Shown piece after piece: positions 55,147 to 64,000 of a stretch of 64,000 bases of DNA. The stretch lies in assembly GCF_945605565.1 (NCBI RefSeq), contig NZ_OX216966.1, forward strand, positions 795,001-859,000. The letters are read 5' to 3'. Source of the stretch: Paenibacillus dendritiformis. Its GTDB lineage: Bacteria; Bacillota; Bacilli; Paenibacillales; Paenibacillaceae. The position numbers and the translations under genes are program-made. Within the stretch, counting starts at the first letter, position 1; each line of letters starts with the position of its first letter. Below the pieces are notes generated by a model. That model was not told the DNA's origin. It ran no database searches and was given only the letters and a program-made list of their open reading frames with translations.

Positions 55147-55233
55147 AAGGACAACTCTGCGGCAAGGAAGACAATACACTCGCAGAGCGGATTGCATGCG
55201 GTTCCATTATTACAGAGCAAGCAGGGAGAGACT

Positions 55234-55884
55234 ATGGAGTTATTTCTTGTGCGGCATGGACAATCGGTCGGCAATACGCTGCCGGACCGCGATATGCCGG
55301 ATTCGCCGCTAACCGAGCAGGGCCATGCGCAAGCCGCGCGTGTGGCGATATACTTGCGGGACCGAGGCATCAGCGCCATCTATTCCAGCCCGTTGATTCG
55401 GGCGATGCAGTCGGCGCAGCCGCTGGCAAGACTGCTCGGTCTGCCGATTCAGGTAATGACAGCGTTGTATGAAGTCAGGGAAGGCAGCCGGTTCGCCGGT
55501 CCTTCTCAGCAATTGTTATTGGAGATGGTCCCGGAAGCCGTATTCGAGGACACAATGGAGACGGATGGATGGGAATGCCCGGGCGGCGATTGCCCCGAGA
55601 CCGTTATGCGGCGCGCGCAGGATGCGCTGCGGCAGCTTCGGGCGTGCGGCGAGGAGCGGATCGCGGTATTCTGTCACGGGAACTTCAATGAATATCTTCT
55701 TCGCGAAGCGCTCGGGATGGCTTCAGCGGCCCATATCCGGTTCCCCCAGGAAAATACGGGGGTGAACCATATCGTCTTCGGCGAGCATGCGACCAAGCTA
55801 ATGAAGCTGAACGATACGGGGCATCTGCCGAAAGGGGCATTCGAACGGGCTGACCGGGCTGCCGCCAGCCCTCCGGGCGGATAA
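55234..55884 (+). CDS. Histidine phosphatase family protein (phosphoglycerate-mutase-like), copy 1
   Basis: The 216-residue protein carries the RHG motif near the start (LFLVRHGQSVGN) and the second catalytic His in AVFCHGNFNEYLL, with Arg in IYSSPLIRAMQSA. The family includes small-molecule phosphatases acting on sugars, nucleotides or cofactors. ATG 55234 has GGGAGAG upstream; the longer frame crosses a tandem repeat. It lies between the LacI regulator and sugar-import genes, which hints at a sugar-phosphate substrate. That is inference. Confidence 0.85.
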   Translation: MELFLVRHGQSVGNTLPDRDMPDSPLTEQGHAQAARVAIYLRDRGISAIYSSPLIRAMQSAQPLARLLGLPIQVMTALYEVREGSRFAGPSQQLLLEMVPEAVFEDTMETDGWECPGGDCPETVMRRAQDALRQLRACGEERIAVFCHGNFNEYLLREALGMASAAHIRFPQENTGVNHIVFGEHATKLMKLNDTGHLPKGAFERADRAAASPPGG

Positions 55885-55917
55885 ATGATTATTACAACAC
55901 AGAGGAGAACATCAGCT

Positions 55918-56541
55918 ATGCACTTATATGTCATTCGCCATGCACAATCGACCATGAATATTGGACAAGGAGGCGGACCGAACTGCAGTTTGTCGGAAGT
56001 GGGACGATGGCAAGCCGAGCAAATCCCTTCGTTTTTCGAGGAAATCCAACTGAACGCCATCTTCTGCAGTCCGCTGCGCAGAGTCATTCAGACCGCGACG
56101 CCCCTTGCCAAAGCGCAGGGTCTAGGTATTGTGCTCATACCGGAAATGTCCGAAATATTTAATGAGGAATGGAAGGACTACCGGGATTATGATTGGGAAG
56201 CCTGCCAACAGATTGTAGAGGAATTCCCGCATGCCCAATTCGTGGAGTACCAGGATATGGAGCGCAAGTGGTGGCCAACCTGGCCGGAGAATCACGCCAT
56301 CGTCCGCAAGCGCGTGCAGAAGTTCGTCGACGCGAAGCTGACCGCTTATTACGGAACCGACGCGCATATTGCGGTATTCGGGCATGGCCAGACGACCGCG
56401 GATATGAAGCAGATCGTCAATCCCGGGGACATTCATCCCGTATATAACGCGGCGATCGTGCACTATGTTCTCGATTCGCAAGGCCAATGTGAGCGTGTAT
56501 CGTTGCATAAAGACCATCTCGGTCAGCACGTATACGAATAA
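55918..56541 (+). CDS. Histidine phosphatase family protein, copy 2
   Basis: The 207-residue protein is another member of the same superfamily, with the RHA variant of the first motif (LYVIRHAQSTMN) and the catalytic His in AVFGHGQTTADM. It is a diverged paralogue of the preceding gene, 33 bp downstream of it. ATG 55918 follows GAGGAGAAC. The RHA variant still has the nucleophilic His; activity is likely but the substrate is unknown. Confidence 0.85.
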   Translation: MHLYVIRHAQSTMNIGQGGGPNCSLSEVGRWQAEQIPSFFEEIQLNAIFCSPLRRVIQTATPLAKAQGLGIVLIPEMSEIFNEEWKDYRDYDWEACQQIVEEFPHAQFVEYQDMERKWWPTWPENHAIVRKRVQKFVDAKLTAYYGTDAHIAVFGHGQTTADMKQIVNPGDIHPVYNAAIVHYVLDSQGQCERVSLHKDHLGQHVYE

Positions 56542-56574
56542 ATGTCAACCATGATCTCAAGGGGGAACTAACGT

Positions 56575-57867
56575 ATGGCTAAGAAAATGGTATTGCTGCT
56601 GCTCTCATTAACCGTCGTTCTGTCGCTTGCGGCCTGCGGGCCGAAGCGGGAGGCGGAACAGGCCAAGCCGAATACGGATACGGCCCAGCAACAAGAAGGG
56701 GAGATGCCGCCGAAGCCGGAGCATCTGAAAATCTGGGGTCCGGAAAATGAGCCGGAATTGAAATCGATGCGGGCGATTACGCAAAAATTTACGGAGAAGA
56801 CGGGCATTGATGTGGAAGTGATTCCATTCAACCCGCGCGAACAGGCGAAAGCGTTCTCACTCGACGGACCGTCCGACCGCGGTCCTGACCTGTGGAGCGC
56901 TACCCATAACTCCATGGGCCGCAACGTGCTGCAAGGGCTGGCCGAGCCGTTCCAGATCAGCGAGGAGCAGATTAGCCAGTATTCGCCTGAGGCGATCCAG
57001 GCCGTCACGATTGACGGCAAAATCTACAATCTGCCCATGGTCGTCGAGACGACCGCCTTGTTCTACAACAAGGAGCTGATGCCGAAGGCGCCGGAAACAT
57101 GGGAAGAACTAGAGAAATTTTCGCTGGAATTCACGGACGCGTCGAAGGATAAATACGGATTCTTGCTCGATGCGACGAATTTCTATTACGCCAACATGTT
57201 CCTGCAGGGCAATGGCGGTTATGTGTTCGGATATGACCCGGCTACGGGATACAACGTGGACGATATTGGCCTGAATAATGAAGGCGCTGTCCAAGGGGCA
57301 AATCTGATAAAGTCATGGTTCGAAAAAAAGCTGATTCCGGCATCGATTAACGGCGACGTCATCGACGGCTTGTTCAAAGAAGGAAAGGTTGCCGCTGTCG
57401 TCTCAGTACCGTCGTCGATTAAAAACTATGAATCGGCGCTGGGAGACAAGCTGGGCGCCGTGCCGCTGCCGAAGCTGGCCAACGGTCAACGCCCGCCTTC
57501 CTTCCTGGGCGTCAAAGGCCTGGTGCTGTCCCCATTCTCCAAAAATAAGGAGTGGGCAACCGAGCTGGCTTTGTTCATTACCAATGACGAGAACGGAGCG
57601 AGCCATTTCCAGACGGCCGGGGAAATTCCAGCGCGTCCGGGCATTTTAGAAAGCGATCTCATTACGAAGCATCCTTACTTCTCGGCGGTGGCCGAGCAGT
57701 CCAAATTCGCTACGCCAACGCCGAATAACCCGGAAATCTCCCAGACATGGGAGCCGATGAAAAATGCCCTTGTGTTCCTGGCCCAAGGGCAGGACGCCAA
57801 AGAGGTGCTGGATGAAGCGGTCGTTCAAATCAAAGAACAAATCGCGATCAACAACGCCAATAAGTAA
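56575..57867 (+). CDS. Maltodextrin-type ABC importer binding lipoprotein
   Basis: The 430-residue lipoprotein has its lipobox LAAC near residue 21. The mature part is a MalE/MdxE-type solute-binding protein (LKIWGPENEPELKSMRAITQ, DLWSATHNSMGRNVLQGLAE, NLPMVVETTALFYNKEL). The following two permeases are also of the maltose type, and the GH31 alpha-glucosidase downstream supports uptake of maltose or other alpha-glucans. Position 33 bp after the phosphatase gene indicates a single transcript. Confidence 0.9.
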   Translation: MAKKMVLLLLSLTVVLSLAACGPKREAEQAKPNTDTAQQQEGEMPPKPEHLKIWGPENEPELKSMRAITQKFTEKTGIDVEVIPFNPREQAKAFSLDGPSDRGPDLWSATHNSMGRNVLQGLAEPFQISEEQISQYSPEAIQAVTIDGKIYNLPMVVETTALFYNKELMPKAPETWEELEKFSLEFTDASKDKYGFLLDATNFYYANMFLQGNGGYVFGYDPATGYNVDDIGLNNEGAVQGANLIKSWFEKKLIPASINGDVIDGLFKEGKVAAVVSVPSSIKNYESALGDKLGAVPLPKLANGQRPPSFLGVKGLVLSPFSKNKEWATELALFITNDENGASHFQTAGEIPARPGILESDLITKHPYFSAVAEQSKFATPTPNNPEISQTWEPMKNALVFLAQGQDAKEVLDEAVVQIKEQIAINNANK

Positions 57868-57953
57868 GGAATGATTATCGGATTGGGGTGCGGGTCCGCA
57901 TCCCCATCCGCTTGAATTCGCATTGCGGATGTCAACGAGGAGGCTTGATTAGA

Positions 57954-59255
57954 TTGGGAGAACAACAGACACGAACCGACAAGCCGCAAATCAGTGCGCA
58001 TAACCCGAAGTTGGCGATGCTGCTCTCCATTATCCCGGGGCTGGGGCAACTGTATAACCGGAGATATATCAAGGGTTCATTATTTTTGGTTTTATTTCTC
58101 TCATTTTTTATCGTGTTCGCTGATTTTTTGAACATTGGGTATTGGGGGCTCATGACGCTGGGGACGTTGGAAGGGGTTGACGACTCCCGCTCTTTGCTCA
58201 TTCAAGGCATTATTTCGGTCATTTTGACCGTCTTCCTTCTTATCTTTTATTGGATCAACTTGACCGATGCGCGCAATGACGCCCAGAAAATCCGCGAAGG
58301 CTGGAAGATCACGACGATTCGCGAAGGCTTCAAGCAGGCGTGGGATAAAGGGGTTCCTTATCTGTTCGTCGGTCCCGGCATTTTCATGATTACGTTTGTG
58401 CTGATTTTGCCGCTCTTGTTCATGGTTTCCTTGGCATTTACGAATTACAATATTTACAATTCACCGCCCCGTTTCTTGCTCGATTGGGTAGGGTTTGAAA
58501 ACTTTAAAAATATTTTTTCCGTTCCAATTTGGCGGAATACGTTTTTCTCCGTCCTGTCGTGGACGCTCGTATGGACATTCGTCGCGACGACGCTGCAGAT
58601 TTCGCTGGCCTTGTTCTTGGCTGTAATCGTGAACGACAAGCGCGTCAAATTCAAGAAATTCATTCGAACGATGCTCATTCTGCCTTGGGCCGTTCCTTCC
58701 TTCGTATCCATTCTCGTGTTCGCCGCCATGTTCAATGATCAATTCGGTGCGGTGAACCGGCAAATTTTGGGGCCGTTGGGCCTGTCCATTCCTTGGATGT
58801 CCGATCCGCTATGGACAAAGGTAGCCATCATTATTATTCAAGTATGGCTCGGCTTCAGCTTCGTGTTCGCCTTGTTCACGGGGGTGCTCCAAAGCATATC
58901 AAACGACTGGTACGAGGCGGCGGAGGTCGACGGAGCGAGCAAGTGGCAAAGATTCCGCTACATTACGCTCCCGCATGTTCTGTTCGCGACCGCTCCGCTG
59001 CTCATTATGCAATATACGGGCAATTTCAACAACTTCAACCTGATCTACTTGTTCAACCAAGGCGGACCGCCAGTTCGCGGGCAGTCGGCCGGATCGACGG
59101 ACATCGTCATTTCATGGGTGTACAAGCTGACCTTTGAAACGTTGAACTACAATATGGCGGCCGTTATCTCCATTATATTGGGTCTGATTGTGGCAACCGT
59201 CGCCTTTTTCCAATTCAGGAGAACCCGATCGTTCAAGGAGGAGGGCAGCGTCTGA
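57954..59255 (+). CDS. Maltodextrin-type ABC importer permease (MalF/MdxF type)
   Basis: The 433-residue permease is long, as for MalF types. An N-terminal pair of hydrophobic segments (SLFLVLFLSFFIVFADFLNI and SVILTVFLLIFYWIN) precedes the six-helix core, with the EAA loop EAAEVDGASKWQRFRYITLP. I chose TTG 57954, 10 bp after AGGAGG; the TTG at 57945 is too close, and the longer frame crosses that site. Its stop overlaps the next start (TGATG). Confidence 0.9.
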   Translation: MGEQQTRTDKPQISAHNPKLAMLLSIIPGLGQLYNRRYIKGSLFLVLFLSFFIVFADFLNIGYWGLMTLGTLEGVDDSRSLLIQGIISVILTVFLLIFYWINLTDARNDAQKIREGWKITTIREGFKQAWDKGVPYLFVGPGIFMITFVLILPLLFMVSLAFTNYNIYNSPPRFLLDWVGFENFKNIFSVPIWRNTFFSVLSWTLVWTFVATTLQISLALFLAVIVNDKRVKFKKFIRTMLILPWAVPSFVSILVFAAMFNDQFGAVNRQILGPLGLSIPWMSDPLWTKVAIIIIQVWLGFSFVFALFTGVLQSISNDWYEAAEVDGASKWQRFRYITLPHVLFATAPLLIMQYTGNFNNFNLIYLFNQGGPPVRGQSAGSTDIVISWVYKLTFETLNYNMAAVISIILGLIVATVAFFQFRRTRSFKEEGSV

Positions 59256-60097
59256 TGAGTACGAGATGGAAATCGAGATTGGAGCTCACCGGTATCTATG
59301 CATTCATTTTGTTCATGTTCATCGTGATCGTGTATCCGCTCGTATGGGCCTTGGGCGTCTCGCTAAATCCGGGCACCAGCTTATACAGCGCCAAGATTAT
59401 TCCCGAGAACTGGTCGACGGAGCACTACTCCTGGCTGTTCTCCAGTCCGGACAGCGAATATATGCTGTGGTACAAAAATACGCTGATTGTCGCCAGCTGG
59501 AAGACGGTGCTCTCTCTGATCGTGACGACGTTCCTGGCGTATGCGTTCTCGCGCTATAACTTCAAAGGGCGCAAGCACGGCTTGTATGCGCTTCTGCTAA
59601 TCAAGATGTTCCCGGTATTAATGGGGATGGTCGCCATTTATATTTTGCTGAACATTTTGGGTCTGCTCGATACGCTGGCCGGCTTGATTCTGGTCTATGT
59701 CGGATCGTCCATTCCAATGCACGCCTTTCTGATCAAAGGCTATTTCGATACAATTCCGCGGGATCTGGACGAGTCGGCGAAGATTGACGGCGCGGGCCAC
59801 TTCCGGATTTTCTTCCAGATTATTTTACCGCTGGCGAAGCCGATACTGGCCGTGGTCGCCCTGTTCAATTTCATGACGCCGTTCATGGACTTCCTGCTGC
59901 CGCGGATCGTCATTCGCAGCTCGGAGAACTATACGCTCGCCGTCGGCTTGTTCAATCTGGTCAATCAGGAATTCAGCAACAACTTCACCCGGTTCGCAGC
60001 GGGCTCGATGCTTATCGCCATCCCGATTGCCGCGGTGTTCCTGTTCCTGCAGCGGTACCTCATTTCCGGGTTGACGGCGGGGGCGACGAAATCCTAG
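59255..60097 (+). CDS. Maltodextrin-type ABC importer permease (MalG/MdxG type)
   Basis: The 280-residue permease has six hydrophobic segments and the EAA loop ESAKIDGAGHFRIFFQIILP. The C-terminal stretch typical of MalG (YTLAVGLFNLVN...LFLFLQRYLISGLTAGATKS) is intact. It is translationally coupled to the malF-type gene. No ATPase gene follows, which points to MsmX at 5.2 kb as energy source. Confidence 0.92.
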   Translation: MSTRWKSRLELTGIYAFILFMFIVIVYPLVWALGVSLNPGTSLYSAKIIPENWSTEHYSWLFSSPDSEYMLWYKNTLIVASWKTVLSLIVTTFLAYAFSRYNFKGRKHGLYALLLIKMFPVLMGMVAIYILLNILGLLDTLAGLILVYVGSSIPMHAFLIKGYFDTIPRDLDESAKIDGAGHFRIFFQIILPLAKPILAVVALFNFMTPFMDFLLPRIVIRSSENYTLAVGLFNLVNQEFSNNFTRFAAGSMLIAIPIAAVFLFLQRYLISGLTAGATKS

Positions 60098-60185
60098 CGA
60101 AGCAGGCCAGTTTCAGAGTAGCGTAAGATTTTTTTCGTAAAAAGATAGAGATGAGAAAACAGGAGTGGCGAGGAGGGGAGATGCG

Positions 60186-60893
60186 ATGACAAGCCCTTGG
60201 ACGTTGGATCCGGCAAGCATATGCCTGCGGCTGCTTCTCTCGCTTGTGCTCGGGGGCATTATCGGCTTCGAGCGGGAGATGAATCAGCATGCCGCCGGAT
60301 TCCGCACCAATATTTTGGTATGCATCGGCTCTTCGCTCATTATGCTGCTGTCCATCTATGGCTTCAACGCCTTCGTCGATGAACCGAATGTCCGGATGGA
60401 TCCGGCCCGTCTGGCGGCGCAGGTCGTCAGCGGGATCGGATTCCTCGGCGCGGGAACGATTATTCGAACCGGTCTCTCCGTCAAAGGATTGACGACGGCC
60501 GCCACGCTCTGGGTGATGGCCGCGATTGGATTGGCGGTCGGCGCAGGATTCTATTTTCCGGCGATTTTGACATGCGGGCTCGTGTTTGTCTCCTTGCAGG
60601 TGTTGAACAAAATCGAGCTTCGTTATCTGGTAGCGAACAAGGCGCTGTCGGTGGAAGTGACTTCTTACGGAGGTCCGGAGACGCTCGGCACGATATCGAA
60701 GCAGCTGATGGCGGAGCGGGTGGAGATCCGGAACATGAATGTGGCCGATGCGGAGACGCCGGGTCCGATCGAGGGAGCCGCGCCCCCGCTGCAGATGACG
60801 ATAACGGTTGTGCTGCCCAAAAAAAAGCCGATGAGCGATCTGGTTGAAGGGTTAAAAGCGATACCAGGCGTGACAGCAGTAAAAATAGAGTAA
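60186..60893 (+). CDS. MgtC/SapB-family membrane protein
   Basis: The 235-residue protein has four to five hydrophobic N-terminal segments with the MgtC signature (LGGIIGFEREMNQHAAGFRT, IGFLGAGTIIR, GLTTAATLWVMAAIG) and a soluble ACT-like C-terminal domain. MgtC proteins affect magnesium homeostasis and membrane ATP synthesis in several bacteria. Its presence between the sugar permease and the alpha-glucosidase has no obvious logic. ATG 60186 has a GAGGAGGGGAG site. Confidence 0.88.
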   Translation: MTSPWTLDPASICLRLLLSLVLGGIIGFEREMNQHAAGFRTNILVCIGSSLIMLLSIYGFNAFVDEPNVRMDPARLAAQVVSGIGFLGAGTIIRTGLSVKGLTTAATLWVMAAIGLAVGAGFYFPAILTCGLVFVSLQVLNKIELRYLVANKALSVEVTSYGGPETLGTISKQLMAERVEIRNMNVADAETPGPIEGAAPPLQMTITVVLPKKKPMSDLVEGLKAIPGVTAVKIE

Positions 60894-60924
60894 CCATATG
60901 ATGTGCGGAAAGTGAGAGGGTATC

Positions 60925-63348
60925 ATGCAGACAAGTGAGACGATACATCCGGATAAATTGCACGGCGGGACGGTCGCGGCGAAGCGGAGCGGGATCGGCG
61001 CGATAAGCCGCGTGGAGGAACTGGACAGAGGATATCTCTGTATAGGGGACAGGGCGAATCTGGCGCTGTCCTTTCTCGATGAGCATCTGTTCCGCGTCAA
61101 GCTGACGTTCGATGCTTGTCCCGACTGGACGACAACGCCCGGCGTATTGCCGTGGGAGAAGACGATACAGCCCAGCCGGGAAGATACGGAGCGCGGCTTT
61201 CTTTTCACCACGAAGAAGCTGTCGGTGCGGATTGATGCCGAGGATGCTTCCATCACGGTAACCGATGCCGAAGGCAACGTCATCGGACGGCAGACATCGT
61301 TCAGCTGGGATGCGCGCGGCGCGGTGACGGGCTGCTTCGCGATGGACGAGCGCTCTCATTTTTATGGTCTGGGGGAAAAGACAAGTTATCTCGACAAGCG
61401 CGGAGAGAGCTATACGATGTGGAATACCGACGTGTATGCGCCGCATGTGCCGGAGATCGAGGCTTTATATCAGTCGATCCCGCTGCTGCTGCATGTCCAT
61501 GATGGGGCAAGCTGCGGCATTTTTCTCGATAACCCGGGACGGACCACCTTCGATATGCGATCCCGCAGCGATCTCTTTGCCATTGAGAGCAAGACTGGGG
61601 ATTACGATTACTACTTCATCTATGGTCCCGAATTGAAGCAGGTCATCTCCTGCTATACGGCATTGACCGGGCGGATGCAGATGCCGCCGAAGTGGGCGCT
61701 TGGCTACCACCAGTCGAAATACAGCTACAAAAGCGAAGAAGAAGTGCTGGCTCTGGCGCGCACCTTCCGCGACAAGCGCATACCATGCGACGTGATTCAT
61801 CTCGATATTCATTATATGGACGAGTACCGCGTCTTCACCTTCGATAGCGATCGGTTCCCGCAGCCGCAGAACATGATTGCCGAATTAAAGAAAATGGGAT
61901 TCCATATCGTCCCGATCGTCGACCCGGGGGTCAAGCAGGATCCGAAGTATCCGGTCTATCGCGAAGGGGTGCTGGAGGATCGCTTCTGCAAGAAGCTCGA
62001 AGGCGATGTGTACTTCGGCGATGTATGGCCGGGCCGAAGCGCCTTCCCGGACTTCACCAAGCAAGAGACGGCGGCCTGGTGGGGAGATCTGCACCGGTAT
62101 TATACCGATATGGGCATCGCCGGCATCTGGAATGATATGAATGAACCGGCCGTGTTCAACGAATCGAAAACGATGGATCTCGACGTCGTGCACGACAATA
62201 ACGGCAAGATGAAGACGCATGAGGAATGGCATAATCTGTACGGCATGCTGATGTCCAAGGCGACCTTCGAGGGGCTGCAGCGGCATCTTGAGGGCGAGCG
62301 CCCGTTCGTGCTGACGCGGGCGGGCTATAGCGGCATTCAGCGCTACGCGGCGGTCTGGACAGGCGATAACCGCAGCTTCTGGGAGCATATGGCGATGGCG
62401 ATGCCGATGGTGCTCAATATGGGCTTGTCGGGCATTCCGTTCGCAGGTCCCGATATCGGCGGCTTCGCCCACCATACGAACAAGCAGCTGCTGATTCGAT
62501 GGACGCAGATGGGCGCGCTGTTCCCCTTCTGCCGCAATCATAACGTCGGCGATTTCCTCGACCAGGAGCCGTGGGCGTTCGATCAAGAGACGGAAGATAT
62601 CTGCCGCGCCTTCATCGGACTGCGGTATCAGCTGATGCCTTATCTCTATACGCTGTTCCATGAGGCGGCGCAGACGGGCATTCCGGTGATGCGGCCGCTG
62701 CTGCTGGAATATCCGGAGGATCAGCAGCTGTCTAATCTGTGCGATCAGTTCCTGCTGGGCCGCGATCTGCTCGTGGCGCCGATCTATCGGCCGGATACGG
62801 AGCACCGTACAGTCTATTTGCCGGAAGGCGAATGGTTCGATTACTGGACGGGCACGCCGTATACCGGCGGACAGCATCTGACGGTGCATGCCCCGCTGGA
62901 TACGATGCCGCTGTTCGTTCGGGGCGGCGCGATCATTCCGCATGAGCCGCTGAAGCAGCATGCGGCCGATCAGACGGAAGCGTCATTATTGTTCCATCTG
63001 TACGGCGGGGCGCCGAACTCGTCCTATGTGCTGTATGAGGATGACGGCTTGACGTATGCCTATGAGAAGGGCGCTTATAATTTGCTTCGCGTGGAGGCGG
63101 AATGCACCGGCCGCGGCTTGAAGCTCGGCTACGAGTATGAGCGCAAGGAATATGAGCCGGCTCCCCGCAAGCTGTGCTTCTATCTTCATGGCCTCGATCC
63201 CGATGCGGTCACTATCGAAGGGCTTGAGCGGCTGGCGGCGAAGCCGGAGGACGATGCGGAAGGCTGGTACGTGGATGAGCGGTGCCATTGCGTCGTCATC
63301 GCGGTTCGGGACGACAAGAGCGAGCGGACAATCGAATTGAATTGGTAA
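60925..63348 (+). CDS. GH31-family alpha-glucosidase
   Basis: The 807-residue enzyme shows an N-terminal beta-sandwich (HFYGLGEKTSYLDKRG), the catalytic barrel with nucleophile Asp404 in GIWNDMNEP and the acid/base Asp481 in WTGDNRSFWEH, and C-terminal beta domains. There is no signal peptide, so it acts in the cytoplasm on imported oligosaccharides, releasing glucose for GlcK (32.6 kb). It is probably an alpha-1,4- or alpha-1,6-glucosidase; GH31 also includes xylosidases, but the maltose-type importer favours glucosidase. A terminator follows. Confidence 0.93.
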   Translation: MQTSETIHPDKLHGGTVAAKRSGIGAISRVEELDRGYLCIGDRANLALSFLDEHLFRVKLTFDACPDWTTTPGVLPWEKTIQPSREDTERGFLFTTKKLSVRIDAEDASITVTDAEGNVIGRQTSFSWDARGAVTGCFAMDERSHFYGLGEKTSYLDKRGESYTMWNTDVYAPHVPEIEALYQSIPLLLHVHDGASCGIFLDNPGRTTFDMRSRSDLFAIESKTGDYDYYFIYGPELKQVISCYTALTGRMQMPPKWALGYHQSKYSYKSEEEVLALARTFRDKRIPCDVIHLDIHYMDEYRVFTFDSDRFPQPQNMIAELKKMGFHIVPIVDPGVKQDPKYPVYREGVLEDRFCKKLEGDVYFGDVWPGRSAFPDFTKQETAAWWGDLHRYYTDMGIAGIWNDMNEPAVFNESKTMDLDVVHDNNGKMKTHEEWHNLYGMLMSKATFEGLQRHLEGERPFVLTRAGYSGIQRYAAVWTGDNRSFWEHMAMAMPMVLNMGLSGIPFAGPDIGGFAHHTNKQLLIRWTQMGALFPFCRNHNVGDFLDQEPWAFDQETEDICRAFIGLRYQLMPYLYTLFHEAAQTGIPVMRPLLLEYPEDQQLSNLCDQFLLGRDLLVAPIYRPDTEHRTVYLPEGEWFDYWTGTPYTGGQHLTVHAPLDTMPLFVRGGAIIPHEPLKQHAADQTEASLLFHLYGGAPNSSYVLYEDDGLTYAYEKGAYNLLRVEAECTGRGLKLGYEYERKEYEPAPRKLCFYLHGLDPDAVTIEGLERLAAKPEDDAEGWYVDERCHCVVIAVRDDKSERTIELNW

Positions 63349-63353
63349 TGAGA

Positions 63354-63378
63354 AAGAGGGCGGTGTTTCCGCCCTCTT
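63354..63378. terminator. Bidirectional terminator between convergent genes
   Basis: AAGAGGGCGG (63354-63363) and CCGCCCTCTT (63369-63378) pair perfectly around TGTTT. It lies between the GH31 gene and the convergent LacI gene. Confidence 0.85.
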
Positions 63379-63384
63379 GTGGTA

Positions 63385-64000
63385 TCATGTATGGGATGTG
63401 GAATATCTTCTTCGTTGGGTCGATTGGCGCACGATCAGCTCGGAAGGCAGCGTGACCGTCTTGTTCTTATTAATGCGCTCCGGGTCATCCATCAGCTCAA
63501 TGAGCATCTCCAGCGCCTCCAGTCCAAGATGCTCCCCGCGAATGGTCGTGCAGCTGATCGATGGCGAGATCTTGTTAAGAAAGGCGGCATCGTTGAAGCC
63601 GATGATGCCGACATCCTCCGGCACGCGAAGATCGCGATCCCGGCAATATTTCAATACGCCGAGCGCCAATACGCTGTCTGCCGCGATAATGGCGTCGAAG
63701 GATCTGCCGCCAGAGCTGTATTCGTCGAGAGCGGCAATCATGTCTGCTTCTTCCGAGCCGCATAACACGACGCCGTCGTCTCCCGCCTCCAGGCCGTTGC
63801 TGTGCAAGGCCTGCTTGTACCCCCCGATCCGGTCGCGCACGACATCGATGTCCAGACTCTCGGTCAGGAACACGATCCGCCGGTACCCCTCGTCCAGCAA
63901 ATGCTGGGCCGTGACATATCCGTCCCGGAAATTATCGCTATGAATGCAAAAAATATTGTGCTGCAGGCTGCGCCCGATCATGACGAACGGAATCGAATTC
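63385..64000 (-). CDS. LacI-family transcriptional regulator, C-terminal part (cut by window end)
   Basis: About 205 codons of the effector-binding domain are present, starting within IPFVMIGRS and ending QSTQRRR. The DNA-binding domain lies beyond the window. Sequence resemblance to the regulator at 54009 is high in places (RDGYVTAQHLLDEGYR against RDGYMAARHLIDAGYR). This second repressor-like protein probably controls sugar genes further right or shares control of the maltodextrin-type locus. Confidence 0.9.
   Translation of the reverse strand, partial: NSIPFVMIGRSLQHNIFCIHSDNFRDGYVTAQHLLDEGYRRIVFLTESLDIDVVRDRIGGYKQALHSNGLEAGDDGVVLCGSEEADMIAALDEYSSGGRSFDAIIAADSVLALGVLKYCRDRDLRVPEDVGIIGFNDAAFLNKISPSISCTTIRGEHLGLEALEMLIELMDDPERINKNKTVTLPSELIVRQSTQRRRYSTSHT

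Noticed and set aside
61885..62961. A 358-codon minus-strand frame opposite the GH31 gene
   Set aside because: It is opposite the catalytic barrel of a well-conserved enzyme and has antisense composition.

Overview
The window looks like chromosomal DNA of a spore-forming, Paenibacillus-like member of the Bacillales. The evidence is the gene order and the proteins. A his operon (hisZGDBH, then hisA-hisF-hisIE) is followed by a TPR protein, trxB, rapZ, glmR, whiA and a Crh-like HPr, and is preceded by hprK-lgt-ppaX-yvoF, as in Bacillus subtilis. There are also many two-permease sugar importers, AraC-type membrane regulators, a Spo0E protein, and mostly GC-rich coding DNA with islands of AT-rich intergenic repeats.

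Layout. 1-3742: 3' part of a 23S rRNA gene and eight tRNA genes (Ser, Met, Val, Thr, Asp, Phe, Tyr, Lys). 3.9-6.4 kb: a PucR-type regulator and the multi-sugar ATPase MsmX. 6.6-8.0 kb: an IS3-family element that appears complete, sitting inside a degenerate repeat array. 8.4-14.1 kb (minus strand): a nickel-type ABC importer, nikB-nikC-nikDE (fused)-nikA, with nikR last and a 28-bp NikR-like operator over the promoter. 14.2-17.6 kb: hprK-lgt-ppaX-yvoF. 17.7-20.4 kb: a polysaccharide deacetylase and a membrane acyltransferase. 20.5-28.9 kb: the his operon, interrupted by about 1.1 kb of non-coding repeats between hisH and hisA. 29-36.8 kb: TPR protein, trxB, glucokinase, rapZ, glmR, whiA and an HPr/Crh protein. 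37-38.5 kb: a secreted orphan and a SIMPL-domain protein. 38.6-42.7 kb: potABCD. 42.8-49.2 kb: an AraC-type sensor-regulator with an ATPase-less lpl-type importer preceded by two cre boxes. 49.4-51.3 kb: an acetyltransferase and a decayed ECF sigma/anti-sigma pair. 51.3-53.4 kb: an AT-rich module holding an HTH-TPR regulator, a 56-codon exported-peptide gene and a Spo0E-type phosphatase, bracketed by two near-identical terminator repeats. 53.4-64.0 kb: a second repeat array, then a maltodextrin-type locus (LacI regulator, two histidine phosphatases, MalE-, MalF- and MalG-like proteins, an MgtC-like protein, a GH31 alpha-glucosidase) and the end of a second LacI regulator.

How the genes work together. 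HprK, PpaX, the Crh/HPr protein and the two cre boxes form a coherent carbon-catabolite-control theme. MsmX is the obvious candidate ATPase for both importers that lack one (45-49 kb and 56-60 kb). The most interesting candidate for an undescribed system is the AT-rich module at 51.3-53.4 kb. The regulator is followed 22 bp later by a tiny gene encoding a basic N-terminus, a hydrophobic core and a Gly/Pro-rich tail, which is the layout of RNPP peptide-pheromone (quorum-sensing) pairs. The adjacent Spo0E-like phosphatase suggests the signal may feed into sporulation control. That link is inference.
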